A stretch of DNA of 64,000 nt from Periplaneta americana (GCF_040183065.1 NC_091123.1:106296321-106360320), one strand, 5' to 3'; shown: positions 11,179 to 22,925, counted from the stretch's first letter. Numbers and translations: made by a program. The notes: generated by a model not told the origin, from the sequence alone.

Positions 11179-11784
11179 TTTATTTATTCATTTATTCTCT
11201 AATAAACATATTCTGATTGTTTCCATTTTTTAATCTATATATAAATATAAGTATCAGTAAATATAGGCCTATTATATAGATTTTTCATTCAGTGTTCTAC
11301 CCAAGGGCAAGTCTTTCACTGCAAACCCAGCTTTCTCCAATCTTTCCTATTTTCTGCTTTCCGCTTTGTCTCCTCATATGAACCATAGGTATGTCTTAAC
11401 GTCGTCTATCATCTGGTATCTTCTTCTCCCCGAACTCTTCTCCCGTTCATCATTCCTTCCAGTGCATCCTTCAGTAGGCAGTTTCTTCCTAACAATTCCT
11501 TTTCCTTTTCCTGATCAGTTTCAACATCATTCTTTCTTCACCCACTCTTTCTAACACAGCTTCATTTTTTATTCTGTCTGTCCACTTCACAAGGTCCATT
11601 ATTTTCCATATCCACATTTCAGATTCTTTTATTCGCTTCTCTTCACTTCGTCGTAATGTTCATGTTTCTGCTCCATACAATTCCACACTCCATATACAAA
11701 GCACTTCACTAGTCTCTTACATAGTTCTTTTTCCAGAGGTTCGCAGAAGATGTTTCTTTTTCAATTAAAAGCTTCCTTGGCCAT

Positions 11785-11787
<3 letters not shown>

Positions 11788-11830
<43 letters not shown>
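11788..11830 (+). repeat. (TA)n microsatellite
   Basis: About 43 bp of pure TA inside the family B LINE remnant. Confidence 0.95.
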
Positions 11831-11835
<5 letters not shown>

Positions 11836-12165
11836 GTAATTAGTAATGGAGATAAATTGCAACCTTGGCGAATACCTTGATTTATCGATTTCTATTCTGA
11901 TTCTTTCCTAAAGTATGACAATGTAATTTTCAAAATATAAATAGTAAATTGCATTTATTAATTGGTGTGAAATTTAATCTTCATTTAGAATTTCAAGTCT
12001 TTTTTGTACTAACTTTATCATCTTAAAATCGATGAATACCAGATGTGTGTGTTTATTAAATCCTCTCTGTTTTTCTACTATCATTTTTAGAGTGAAGTAA
12101 TTATCTGCACATGATCTTCCTTTACGGAATCTCTTTTGTTCTTTTATTAACTTGCCTTCATAAGA

Positions 12166-12433
12166 TATATCGTCGGTTTCTTGGTAAAAGTGACCAAGTC
12201 CAAAATGCAAAATTGTTGGGAAAAGGCATTTAAAAGTTTAATGATCCAACCAAAAATAACTGTACTTCATTAGCTGTTAGTAATAAGTTATTTTGAAGGT
12301 AAATGTGCTATATTATTAGTTTTTAGTATAAAATTATGTCTTATATTTTATAAAATTATGTCTTATATTTTCATAATGCTTGGAAGCCTTGGAATGTGAC
12401 TTGGTCACTTTTACCAAGAAACCGACGATATAT
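12166..12433. mobile_element. 268-bp MITE with near-perfect ~30-bp TIRs
   Basis: CGTCGGTTTCTTGGTAAAAG then TGACCAAGTC at 12171-12200 returns exactly inverted at 12398-12427 (GACTTGGTCACTTTTACC then AAGAAACCGACG). Both ends are flanked by ATATAT, so TA or TAT target sites are possible. The interior holds a short direct repeat (ATTATGTCTTATATTTT). No coding capacity. It lies inside the family B LINE, beside the SINE at 12450. Confidence 0.85.
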
Positions 12434-12449
12434 TTTTAATTTTAATAGA

Positions 12450-12710
12450 ATCACCGGCGAAGCTCAGTCGGCTGAGGCGCTTGTGTCCCGATCCGGGGTT
12501 GTGCTCGGGCTTGGGTTCGATTTCCGCTTGAGCTGATTACCTGGTTGGGTTTTTTTCGAGGGTTTCCCCAACCGTAAGGCGAATATTAGGTAATATATGG
12601 TGAATCTTCGGCCTCATTTCGCCAAATGCCATCTCACTATCACCAATACCATCGACGCTAAATAACCTAGTAGATGATACAGCGTCGTTAAATAACGAAC
12701 TAAAAAATTA
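12450..12710 (+). repeat. SINE family 1, full length
   Basis: The tRNA-like head has CGGCGAAGCTCAGTCGGCTG and GGGTTCGATTTCCGC. It is followed by GATTACCTGGTTGGG, GTTTCCCCAACCGTAAGGCG and the 3' block ATCGACGCTAAATAACCTAG then ACAGCGTCGTTAAATAAC. Head, body and tail are all present, so it is a good reference copy. Confidence 0.9.
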
Positions 12711-12934
12711 TAATTTTATGTAAATTTTATATCCTGAATTTAAGAGACTAATACCTCTATAACTTTCGCAATCACTACTGTTTCCTTTTTAAAAACATAT
12801 GTTAGCAAAGCCGCCAAATCTTTGTGCCAGATAACCGGAGACTTTCGCCATCTTGTTTTTTATAAAACTTAAAATCAAACGAAATTTAAATAAATAAAAC
12901 TTTCCTGTGGTGTATTCTATTACTTACTATAATC

Positions 12935-13100
12935 ATGCTGGGAGGATATCACCCTCATGGAAAAGGAATTTTCTCATGAAATTTCGGCCAGTGAATGGAA
13001 CTGGTGCCGACACAGCATTGTCATGTGTCTGGGGAACTATGATAGATAGCAAAATCCGGCTTCGAAAACCAGCTGTAACGGCTGGGGGATCATCGTACTG
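12935..13100 (+). repeat. SINE family 3 body
   Basis: TTTTCTCATGAAATTTCGGC then CAGTGAATGGAACTG and the downstream GGGGGATCATCGTACTGAC match the minus-strand copy at 62200-62372, whose head is clearly tRNA-like. The head of this copy is poorly preserved. Confidence 0.6.
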
Positions 13101-13545
13101 ACACAATTTGACCCGTTCTGATTGAATGATCGTTCACCTCTGCCGAGGCTGATCGGCCTTGGCCATTCATGGATTTTTGCGTCACAGATTAGGGACTATT
13201 ACTATGTTGAAGATATTTTAATATTTTATATCGTTCGTGTAAGATAATACGCCGATATTCACAACATGAAACAAAATAATATAGACTAATCTTAAAATCT
13301 CTTAATCATCAGTTCTTCGTATAGTTACTTCTACTGTATTAGATCACAGTTTTAAATTTAAGTAATAGAAGAACACTTCACTGAGAACATTGAGGTAATG
13401 AGACTACTAAGCTATGCAGGCATTCAGAAAGTGATTAGTTAATTTAAGAAATATATAGAATTTACAAACTTTAGGAAATAGAAAGAAAACTAGAAATTAT
13501 AACATTAATTCTATTGCAGTGTTTTCTTCTCTAGTCGCCCCTATA
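13101..13545. other. No recognised feature
   Basis: AT-rich sequence without coding or repeat structure that I can support. Confidence 0.4.
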
Positions 13546-14308
13546 CAGGGTGATTCACGAGGATGTACCGCCAACCGCCACTTATGGAGCTTATTTCCGA
13601 AGATATTCTGAGCAAAACATGTCATATAAACATGTGTCCTAATCTCAATATTTTCAAAGTTACACTAATTTGAAGTTGTTTGTAAAATACCATTATTCTT
13701 TAGTTTTAAGGGTAAAATAATATTACAGATAAAGAATGAACTATTCAGGAGTATCATTTCTTTAATTAGATAGTATTCTGAAGCTAAAAATGTGTTGTGA
13801 ATTCCATAGTTGCTTCGTAGAGATTTTTTTCCGATTTTTAACTAAAAATTAAATTTTTCTTACGCATTTATCACAAAAATTGTTACAAATCACGCCACTC
13901 TTATAAATTATTTTATAGACTGTACATTAGGATGCATAATTAAACTGTAAAGGATCAAGTTCCTAAAGTCGTATGATTTGTAATAATTGTTGTGACATTT
14001 GCGTAAGAATAATGTAATTTTTAGTTAAAAACTGAAAAACAAAATGTGTAAAAAGCATTTAACAACACATTTTTAGCTTCAGAATATTAGCCAGTTAAGT
14101 AAATGATACTTCTGAATAGTTCATTCTCTATTTCTAATATTCTTTTACTCTTAAAACTAAGGAGAAAAAAGGTATTTTACTAACAACTTCAAAATAATGT
14201 AACTCTGAAAATATTGAGATTAGGACACATGTATATATGACATTATTGCTCAGAATGTCTTCGGAAATAAGCTTCGTAAGTTCCGGTAAATCCTTGCGAA
14301 TCATTCTG
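13546..14308. mobile_element. 763-bp foldback element, copy 1
   Basis: The ends are CAGGGTGATTCACGAGGAT and, inverted, ATCCTTGCGAATCATTCTG, flanked by TA (13544-13545 and 14309-14310). The inverted arms extend about 370 bp with moderate divergence (for example GAGCTTATTTCCGAAGA / TCTTCGGAAATAAGCTTC), so the element can fold into one long hairpin. No ORF. Copy 2 is at 48837-49865. TA duplication and CAGGGTG ends suggest a Tc1/mariner-type non-autonomous element. Confidence 0.85.
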
Positions 14309-15169
14309 TATAATATAAATTATATTATATATAAGTATGTAGTAAATCTTCAATGTAATCATCAAAACTGTATGGTTTAGTCCTACTGGCCTGTTCCAGC
14401 TTCACAATATTTAAACAGTAAGTTTAGTATATACCGTATTTTCTCGAATACCCCGCGCACTTTTTTTTTTTTTTTTTTTCCGAAATATACGTTTAAAAAT
14501 CCGGATGCGCTGCTTATTCGAAATGAAATTGGCAACATTGTCCGATTTTCCTCCCTCACAATTTATTCCTAAGGTGGTAGCGCAAGCCATAATCTTTCCG
14601 TGCGGGTATTTCATTTCTTACAGGCGTTTGGATTAGGAGTTGCCAGTGGCGAAGCTGAGATGTAAATACTGGGTGGGATGAAAAAAATCTGTTTACCTTC
14701 TCTTTTTATAGAGCAGATGTTTATCGATATTTCTATCAAAATTTGTTATGACACAGACCCCACAAGATGATGATGACTAGAGCGGTGCAGACGGAGCACA
14801 TGACAGACAGAATGGCATCATAGCAAGGGTTCCGACGTTACTCGGCGTGTTCCCTGTGTACAAGCGACGGTCATGCACACGATGTGTTGACGTACAGACG
14901 ACACAATAGAAATGACACAGTTCCTTAACGTTTCTACAATTAATTTTCTACAGATACTTTAGTAAGATTTCAAAATTACAAAACTAATTAACCATTTCAT
15001 CCTAAACAAATAATATACTGTATACATGTATGATTTCATACAGAACGCAAACAAAATCCCTGTTTATTTGTAACGGGTTCATGTTATTCTATTCGCAAAA
15101 GCACTTGGAAAAATTGTTTTTTGTTTTTCCTTTTCTTTACAATGAGTGTGATTTATTAATGCACATGTG

Positions 15170-15761
15170 ATACGTTATCAGATTTCTTGCAAATATTGTT
15201 ACAATGCATAACAAGTGACATTTGTACGTTATTAACAGAAAACGATTGTCGTCTATCTGATAACATGGCTTTATATGTGGAGAAGCTTCTTTCTACGTCT
15301 GTTGAGACAACTGGGGCATACGTAAAATCCTGTAAAACATTTTTTTCAACTTCTGTTAGTTCTTCAAAGGAATCCTTATCTCCAGAAATACTGTCACTAA
15401 TCTTTCAGAGTTTATAATATCCACCATTTTTTTTCAACTTATTTGTTATTTTCGCAGATATCATTTTACCAATTTTATCGTCTACTTGAGTCACTTTCTT
15501 CCAGATATTTCGCAGTAGGGAAATCTGATCAACCAGTTTTGTACCAGACTTTTCTAAAGCTGTTATACAATCAGGAATAAACCCATAATTCGATTCAATG
15601 CATTCCAATTGTTTTATGCTTGAATCAATTAACAAAAATATCACCATATTCGGAATTAAGTCTCTTAAACTTTGCCGAACGAATTTGCTCCGCCTTAGAC
15701 ATCGTAACACTAGAACCGAACTGTTCTTATGTTTCTTCAGTATTGACGTTTGCTTTACCAC
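15170..15761 (-). pseudogene. hAT-type transposase, C-terminal remnant
   Basis: The minus strand reads IESNYGFIPDCITALEKSG, DKIGKMISAKITNKLKKNGG, then after a stop FTYAPVVSTDVERSFSTYKA and MLSDRRQSF. The last is the dimerisation block near the C-terminus of CGGBP1-like hAT transposases, which I recall as numerous in cockroach. The N-terminal BED/zinc-finger and catalytic core are missing or beyond recognition. Stops and a frameshift make it inactive. Confidence 0.6.
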
Positions 15762-15939
15762 GCTGTACCTACTGCTTGCAGCTATCCTGTGTACTGCAGA
15801 GTCAGTCCTCTGCAGGTAAACAAGGTGAATTTACAACCCTTGCCCTGTTGCCGGTGTGTCGAACAACTGCTCCCTTTGCACTGCTCTAATGATGACTACT
15901 CATTTTCACCACCAAACAGAGCATCTTCTGTGGACCTCT

Positions 15940-16395
15940 AGAAAAGTAACTAAGGAAGAGACTAGTGAAGTATTTTGTATATGGAGTGTGGCATTGTATA
16001 GGACAGAAACATGGACATTACGACGAAATGAAGAGAAGAGAATAGAAGCATTTGAAATGTGGATATGGATAAGAATGGAACGTGTGAAATGAACAAACAG
16101 AATAAGAAATGGAGCTGTGTTGAAAGAATTGTACTGAAACTGATCAGGAAGAGGAAAAGGAATTGGTTGGGTCACTGGCTGAGAAGAAACTGCCTACTGA
16201 AGGATGCACTGGAAGGTATGGTGAACGGGAGAAAAGTTTGTGGTAGAAGAAGATATTAGATGATGGACGACATTAATATATACAAATCATATGAGGAGAC
16301 AAAGAGGAAGACACAAAATAGGAAGGACTGGAGAATGCTGTGTTTGCAGTGAAATACCTGCTCTTGGGTAGAACACTAAATGAATGATGAAACTT
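15940..16395 (+). mobile_element. LINE family B, 3' fragment
   Basis: The plus strand reads RTETWTLRRNEEKRIEAFEM, then LIRKRKRNWLGHWLRRNCLL and KDALEGMVNGRK, and ends CTTGGGTAGAACACTAAATG then AATGATGAA. It is in opposite orientation to the copies at 11287 and 58718. Frameshifts are present. Confidence 0.75.
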
Positions 16396-17006
16396 CACGT
16401 TCAATTTTGATGTTAATAAATAAATTTACAGCTTATTCTGTCAGAGTTCTTTTTATTTTTTTAATTTACAAGTGACTGTATGTTAAATTTTTAGAGAATT
16501 TACTTACAACAAGTGTTGTAAGTAATTTACTTACTGCACTATTATTTTCAGTGTTTCCGTAGTAATCATTGAACGTGTTATATCTTCAAGTTACATGGCA
16601 TACAATGATGGTAAGAATGCAAAAAAGAGCATGACTGTGCAAAAAACAATATACTGGTAACTTATTTGTCTCAGAACACCCTGTTCGCCAAGGATGTTTC
16701 TTTTACCATGAAAACTGAAAATTTCTATTTTGTCTTCCTCCACCCGCTATTTTAATATGTAAATGTGGTATCGATCTTCTATCTTTGTAAGCACATTTTC
16801 AATTTGTAAACGATTTCTCTTTTAATTCTATAAGTAATGACCCCAACGTTCTCTCAGTACGCGTCATTTTACACAAAATTAATACCAATGTAACACACAC
16901 AAGCATGCACTTTTGATTAGACCAAACTCAACAAGGCAGTGCTTTTAGATAACACCAATACAGAGCGACGTAATATTGTGACGGAAGGCTAGCCTCGTTT
17001 TGTACG
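16396..17006. other. No recognised feature
   Basis: No convincing coding or repeat homology; short AT-rich text inside the TIR composite. Confidence 0.35.
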
Positions 17007-17012
17007 GTGTAT

Positions 17013-17064
<52 letters not shown>
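17007..17064 (+). repeat. (GT)n microsatellite
   Basis: TGTATGTGTATG followed by about 44 bp of GT. It abuts the interspersed repeat at 17065. Confidence 0.95.
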
Positions 17065-17065
<1 letters not shown>

Positions 17066-17172
17066 TAATGCCTACCCACTTCACTTGCGTGATTCGGGTT
17101 CCGCATACTGCGGATAGATGGCAGAACTGTAACCCATTTTCAAGTTGCACACCACTTCGGCGGGTCATGTTA
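17065..17172 (-). repeat. Interspersed repeat, interrupted by a MITE
   Basis: GCCTACCCACTTCACTT, GTGATTCGGGTTCCGCATAC and CAAGTTGCACACCACTTC match 54076-54190. On the minus strand it ends in a CA-rich microsatellite, as a 3' tail would. Its continuation (TGCATGAAGTG) lies beyond the Harbinger-like MITE at 18230. Confidence 0.7.
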
Positions 17173-17659
17173 GGCCCGTTACACACTTGAAGAGATCTCG
17201 CTAGCGAGAAATGTGTTGCGAGAAAGAGGAGAAGAGCCTTCCTCCACACACTTGGCGAGTTCTCGCTATCACAGATCACACCTCGCTATGATCATCTATG
17301 CACTGCCTTCATGCAGAAAGCATTTTTCTGAATATAGTAATCACTCGTTGGGAGAAATATTACAAGTTATGTATTTACGTATATTGTCGTACTTATACAT
17401 ATAATCTGTAAGTATATTGTCGTACTTTACAAATTACGTACGAACACTACTATGTTGAATCTGAATATTCAGATGATAGGAAATGGAGTTATATGAACAT
17501 ATTTTGTTAATGAAAAGAAGAAGTAGGCCTAAAATTAAAGCCAGAAATATCTGGAAATCACATTGTATCTCACGAAGATAAAGGCGAGTTTCGGTCACTG
17601 ATTTCCATTTGGATGATGATACTGTACGTTTAGGCGTTATCTCAGGTTGAATAGACGTC

Positions 17660-17694
<35 letters not shown>

Positions 17695-18226
17695 CATTCG
17701 TGATATCATAGAGTATTCTTTGCTATATTCTGATTAAAATTACGTAAACTGTTAAGACATATAGAAACATTATTTCAAATGTTATAATTAATATTATATC
17801 TTATTAAAATAAAATATAGCCCTATTTATTTTCAGATCATCTGATATTTGTCCCCTGGTTTCTTCTTTAAGTTTCGTGTTTTCATAGTTCTCATTCCGTG
17901 TATCATATAAATAGGCCTACGAGTGACATCGTAAGTTCGATAAGTTTCTGACTGCAATTATCAGCCATCTTTCCTCATTGTCAATATAAACAATACAATT
18001 CATCGCCACCTGTGATATTACTTCTTCATCTTTTTCCACATTCAATCGTAATAAAGAGTATATCAAACATCTTTGTTAAATGTATCAAGAAAATTCGCTG
18101 ATCTACCGATTTCAGCGAGAATCTCTTCCAGTGTGTGAACGTCCGTTTGAATCCATGTTATCAATTTTTTATTTTTCTCGCAACACATTTCTCGCTAGCG
18201 AAAACTTTTCAAGTGTGTAACGGGTC
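17173..18226. mobile_element. Harbinger-like MITE, 1054 bp, TTA target duplication
   Basis: The left end GGCCCGTTACACACTTGA and right end CAAGTGTGTAACGGGTC are inverted. Further in, TCTCGCTAGCGAGAAATG pairs with CATTTCTCGCTAGCGA. TTA flanks both sides (17170-17172, 18227-18229). TTA duplication with GG-starting TIRs fits PIF/Harbinger. The interior has poly-T (about 17661-17691) and no transposase. The paralogous repeat at 54180 shows the unoccupied site. Confidence 0.85.
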
Positions 18227-18876
18227 TTATGCATGAAGTGTCCCGATCGGAGATGTAGCGAATCGATACCCCCTCTCAGGTCCATCCCTCAAACTTGTGA
18301 GTCAAGATCGTAACCATTCCTTTAGAAGCTTTATGCTTTAAGCCTCGCTGCTCGCACTGCTCTCTCCATACTGGAATGACTGTTAACTTTGAACTTAATA
18401 TATGGAAGGATCGGAGTGCAACCAAGTGTTATGATATATCGTTGTCACAAACTTATAAATCTACTATTACTAGGAATAATAACTCAAATTTTTTGGGTAG
18501 GCTAAGCCTCAAAATCCTCTTAAGAGCTTCGCCACTGGTATTTATTATAGCAAACCACGTAGTATCACACAAAATAAAGGTAGTTAATTTACTGACGCAT
18601 GCTATTAATATTGCAATATAGGCTATCGTGAATAAGCAAGGCAAGTCACATGCATGCAATGCGTCCGCATAGGATGGGTTTGAAAAGCGTCCTATTCCTG
18701 AACAAAAGTTACCTATTAAAATCTATTAGGCTATTAACCGAACTGTATTTGTATTTAATTGTTTTTAATTCATCGTGAATACTTTTGTGGAAAGTTTTAT
18801 TTTTGTTTTTCTTTTACTCCTTTCAAAAGTAGGGTGCGCGGCTTATTCGAGGGCGCGAGTATTCGAGAAAATACGG

Positions 18877-19636
18877 TAAATGACTTTAATTTATATTATT
18901 TTTTTTTTTTTTAAATTACATGCCTTCAATTTATTGTCATTAGATTATGTTAATTTTCTGTAATAAACAAATAATAGCAAACCTGCGCATTGAGCAAATT
19001 ATCACTTCTGCTGTCTCTGATAGGCCTACAAGTTCTTTCTTTCTGAAATGTCGGCTGAGAACTTATGTTTGCTGAAAAAAAGAGCAAATCTTACCATTCC
19101 TGCGTGAAATTCAGTGCATAAAATAAAAATAAGAAATGAGAAAAATAGAGATGTTTTAAATGTAAAACAACTTCAGATAAATTTAGAAAGAACTAGGAAT
19201 GTTATGGAAATCACGAGCTGCTATGTTATTTCAATTTGGTCAATACACCTCATTCAAAGTCTTCTCTTGGGTCGTTTACCTTTTAGTTTTAAATTTAGCA
19301 TTATCCTAGATAATCTATCATTCTTTATTCTTTCGATATGCCGAAAACATTCCATTTCATGAGGAATAATAGAGACAGATCTGTCATATCTGTCATCGAC
19401 ACTCTACGTGAAGAGAACACGATAAGAGGATGATGATGATGCATTGGTTCGTACATTGAATCTAAAAAAATTGTATACTTAAACGTTTCTTGTACAATTA
19501 TAACTGAATACAAATTCTGAAGAGAGATATTATGATTCTGATAGGTTCTCTTATCAGAATTTTCAGATTTTTATTAGTTCGGCAATGAATTCCATTTCCA
19601 ATATGGAGTACTTGCAAGGAGGAATTAACATAATTG
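18877..19636. other. No recognised feature
   Basis: AT-rich sequence with a short poly-T at about 18900-18912; no gene or repeat I can support. Confidence 0.35.
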
Positions 19637-19834
19637 GAGGATTCCCTGCAAAAATGGGGTGGCTCCACTGTTTGATCAAATTAATTTTTTGCTTTCTTCA
19701 TACGTTAAAAAATATACCCTATCTTTTAGTGCAAGAACGGTGTGATTCCGAGCATTTGGTATAAGTTATAGTGGAATTGGAGCTGAACTCTCAATCGTTT
19801 CGATGTGCAAAGAGGTAGCTCCTGAAGCTGTATA

Positions 19835-20336
19835 CAGAGTGAATCGTAAGTAATGTAATTAATTTCTGGGAATTATTCTTTGAGATATTTCAAACAAAAA
19901 ATTTCAATACAATTTTACTCGTTTTTACTTCCTTTTCGAGATAAACACTATTTGATATGAAATATCTCATAGCGTGTTCCGTGAAAGCCATTTTTTTTAA
20001 TCCCAAACTGTTCAGTCAATTTTGATTCGAACAAATGTAACTTTTCATTCTGCAAAGGAATTTTACAATGTTACATTTGTTCGCATCAAGTTTCTTCACA
20101 TGTAAAGGACAGAACTAAAATTCTTTCAATCATTTATTATCATAATAAACTGCTCTCTTAAATTGACTGAGCATATTGGGAATTAAATTAATGGCTTTCA
20201 CAAAAGGTTTCATGTAAAACAATTTTTATCTCGAAAAGACTGCAAAAACGAGCAAAATGTATTAAACTTTTTTGTTTGAAATATTTCAAAGAATAACCCC
20301 TTAAATTAATGACATTACTTACGGTTGTATGTACTG
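19835..20336. mobile_element. 502-bp foldback element, TACAG ends
   Basis: Left CAGAGTGAATCGTAAGTAAT and right ATTACTTACGGTTGT..ACTG are inverted and flanked by TA. The arms of about 100 bp (TTCTTTGAGATATTTCAAAC / GTTTGAAATATTTCAAAGAA) and an inner hairpin (GAACAAATGTAAC / GTTACATTTGTTC) fold the whole element. No ORF. The first bases resemble the CAGGGTGATTCACGA foldbacks. Confidence 0.75.
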
Positions 20337-20339
20337 TAT

Positions 20340-20463
20340 ATATGTATGTATGTATGTATGAAGGCCTATGTATGTATGGATGTATGTATGTATGTATGCA
20401 TGCATGCATGTATGTATGTATGTATGTGTGTCTGTATGTATGTATGTATGTATGTATGTATGC
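20340..20463 (+). repeat. (ATGT)n microsatellite
   Basis: Interrupted ATGT/GTAT repeats with GCATGCATGC in the middle. It creates spurious open frames on both strands. Confidence 0.95.
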
Positions 20464-20768
20464 TTTATTATTTTTTTTGTAGTTTATCATATTCGCACAA
20501 TATATGCGTATGCAAAATGTGACTAATTATATCCAATTTTATTGAAAAAAGGGAGTAGCTCCGTTATATTTTGCTTATAATATTTTACCCCCTAAATTGC
20601 TGATTTAAATGAGGGAGTGATAAAATGTAAAATGAAGCTCTTAGGTACCTAACACATACTCTGAAGAAGGAAAGAAGCTCAGTTAAAATTTAATTTTTTT
20701 TAGACTGTTTTTGTTGTTTTCCACAACTTTGTAAAAGTGAAGCTATCTCATTTTTGCAAGGAACCCTT

Positions 20769-22399
20769 GATTGCTGTTGTAGCAAGATGGTGGTTAAGCT
20801 TCAATTTCTACTGCGAGGAACTGCCGGTAAATGCCGCTCAGAAATTTTTATCGTCTGCGGTCGTGATTGGAATAGCAAATTTCGAATAGAATTGCAAGTA
20901 TGGTAACCACTCAACTACTAAAACACCATTTCTTTCAAGTCCACTTTCACTATATCGATTAAGGGGCATTATAAATTCCAGCACTTGATTACTATTCTTT
21001 TAATGTAACATACCAAGTTCGGTAGTAGATTCCGATTTCGATTTTTCGTCCACAGACATCCTTGAGTCTTTCATTATGTCTTGAAAGAGTATAAATATTA
21101 TTTTCTTTCAACCGTCTTCCTAGTATAAGTAGACCTACTATTACAATACGCTAACTTTCGATAGAACATTGCATATAAATAACTGCTTTACAGTTCTGTA
21201 ACTTAGCAACAGATCTTCATTAATTTTGACGTAATTCTTTGTTATAAGTTACTAGCTGAAAGTACCCGGTGTTGCCCGGGTTTTCCTTTCTGCTTCTGTT
21301 TTCAAATGAACTGGTTGTTAAATTTTCGGAAATTTCGGAAACCCAACTATAGACAATCAAAACGAATTGTTTTACTAAGCTTTCCTCGCACATAAAGATG
21401 AATCTTTACTTAACTTCACTTATATGAATTAATACTCCTTAGCCAAATGCCTGCCAGGTTTAACTAAATTTAAAACAATTGTAGATCAGGCACCGAAAAG
21501 AAAATATTTCATCATGTGCAAGACGTTCAACTTTGTTTTAAATTTATATATTTATTTGTTTTGTTTATTTATCTCTGCCGGTCAGATACCGCTAAATTTC
21601 AAGTGCTTTATCTTAGTCGTGGCTGTCAGCTTATTAAACACCATTATTTTTTCTGCCGTCTCCTTTCCTCCCCGCCAAAAATGTGACGTTGTACAGAGAC
21701 AGAGAAAAAATAATTATAAGATCTGTACATTTAACTGAAGCTGTGCTGACATACATTTCACGTAATTTCAAGTCCATGTGTGCTTTCACTTGAGCTTCAG
21801 AGTCAGCTGATGGTGATTAGAGAATTCTCTTGTTCCCAGTCTGAATCGTTGGGGTGTCATCGTGAGCCTAAATTTATCTATCGGTCGTACCAAAGAATCA
21901 ATATATACGTATGTAATTCAATTTATATTGGAATATTTTTTACCCCTTGACAGCTGTACGCCCGCTTATATCATACCCGGTCTTTTTTTAAATATTACTT
22001 GAGATATTATATCTAATAAATTCAGAACATATTAAATATATTACTTTTTATTTTATATACAGAATGCAGATAGAGTATAATTTTGCAAGAAGTCATTGTT
22101 CAGCATAAATAATAATATTCTGAAAGACATCCTATGTTATAGAAAATGAAGTGACCGTTCTTTCCACAACGCTTGGCATACTACACTGGCAACCTGATTA
22201 CACAGATAAAATTTTATTGGACATGGGCAATAATATTTTGAAAGATATATATTTTAGAATTAAGTAGTATATCGAAATGATAGCCGTCCAAATCTTGGAT
22301 TTAAAATATCGGCATCCCAATCAATTCAAATGAACAAAAATAGAGAAAATGTAAATTAATATTTTATTTTCAGTGGGCTTACGTATATTCACATACTAC
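20769..22399. other. No gene; short conserved repeat word at 21253
   Basis: ACTAGCTGAAAGTACCCGG then TGTTGCCCGGGTTTT at 21252-21286 resembles a word seen at the edge of several dispersed invertebrate repeats. The rest is AT-rich. The open frame at 21514-21738 is hydrophobic low-complexity translation and is not supported as a gene. Confidence 0.35.
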
Positions 22400-22925
22400 A
22401 TTAGGAACATGACAAAAGTATCATTGATATGCATACAATTCGTTTTCCCGTCTTTTGTATAAATGTGTATATATGTTTAGGTGTGTTCACTTGAAATCAA
22501 GTTATGCAATTATTGACAATGTGAAAAACACGGAGATTTAAGTGAATGTCTGCAACTTTGAGCGACTATCCTTGAGCTTTATTTTACTACGGTCATTACG
22601 AATGCTAGTTGCACTGAAATGGCAGTTGCTTAAAATCGAATGGCATGTTACTGGCTATCATAAGAATATGTGGGATAAAAACAACTTTTCCTTTCGTTTT
22701 GCCAGTTAATACTGTCACTTCTATTACGTTTGTCATGAGTTTTTTCACACCAATTCCTATTCCATTGCATAATTCTTGTGGATCAATATTTCGCAATAGT
22801 ACTATTGGTGATTCAATATTAAGTATTAAATTATGTGTTGGCAATTCTTGTGATTTCAAAGAATTTAAGAATTCAGTTTGATAAAACACAGTCTGCTCAC
22901 TATCTACAACTGTCTCGAGAAATAC
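22400..22925 (-). pseudogene. Helitron helicase (Pif1-like) C-terminal fragment
   Basis: The minus strand reads TVVDSEQTVFYQTEFLNSL, LILNIESPIVLLRNIDPQEL, CNGIGIGVKKLMTNVIEVTV and VVFIPHILMIASNMPFDFK. These match the region near the end of Helitron helicases where LRNLNP, LCNGTRL and GE.V.IPRI are conserved. Past a frameshift, SLKVADIHLN and CFSH-like text continue to about 22400. The Rep domain and Walker motifs are absent, so it is a small fragment. Confidence 0.75.

Larger units (their letters stand above)
11287..12850 (-). mobile_element. Decayed RTE-like LINE (family B) with nested insertions
   Basis: On the minus strand the order is YRGISLLNSGYKI (12715-12780), then two inserted elements (12166-12710), then KRFRKGRSCADNYFTLK and LVFIDF (11974-12150), a (TA)n tract, and the C-terminal WTLRR..EEKRI and LIRKRKRN..GHWLRR-type region ending in CAAGGGCAAG/AGAACACTGAATGAA near 11287. 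Other pieces of this family are at 15940-16395, 53872-54066 and 58718-59480. The clade is uncertain (RTE or a close relative) and a mixture of two related subfamilies is possible. Confidence 0.65.
14434..18876. mobile_element. TIR-bounded 4.4-kb composite
   Basis: CCGTATTTTCTCGAATA at the left returns inverted as TATTCGAGAAAATACGG at the right. Both are flanked by TA, and a second block (CGCGCAC / GTGCGCG, GCTTATTCGA on both sides) strengthens the pairing. The interior holds a decayed hAT-type transposase, a LINE family B piece, a 3' repeat and a Harbinger-like MITE. It is not certain that the two ends belong to one insertion; TA flanks do not fit a hAT element, so the hAT gene may be an older passenger. 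Confidence 0.5.
19637..20768. mobile_element. Imperfect TIR element hosting a foldback
   Basis: GGATTCCCTGCAAAAATG then GGGTGGCTCCACT at the left aligns with the reverse complement of the right end (AGTGAAGCTATCTCATTTTT then GCAAGGAACCC). The arms are degenerate. A foldback (19835-20336) and an ATGT microsatellite lie within. Status as one element is tentative. Confidence 0.4.

Noticed and set aside
20188..20522. Open frames rich in HTYIHT and CMYVCM
   Set aside because: Produced by the ATGT microsatellite and one arm of a foldback.
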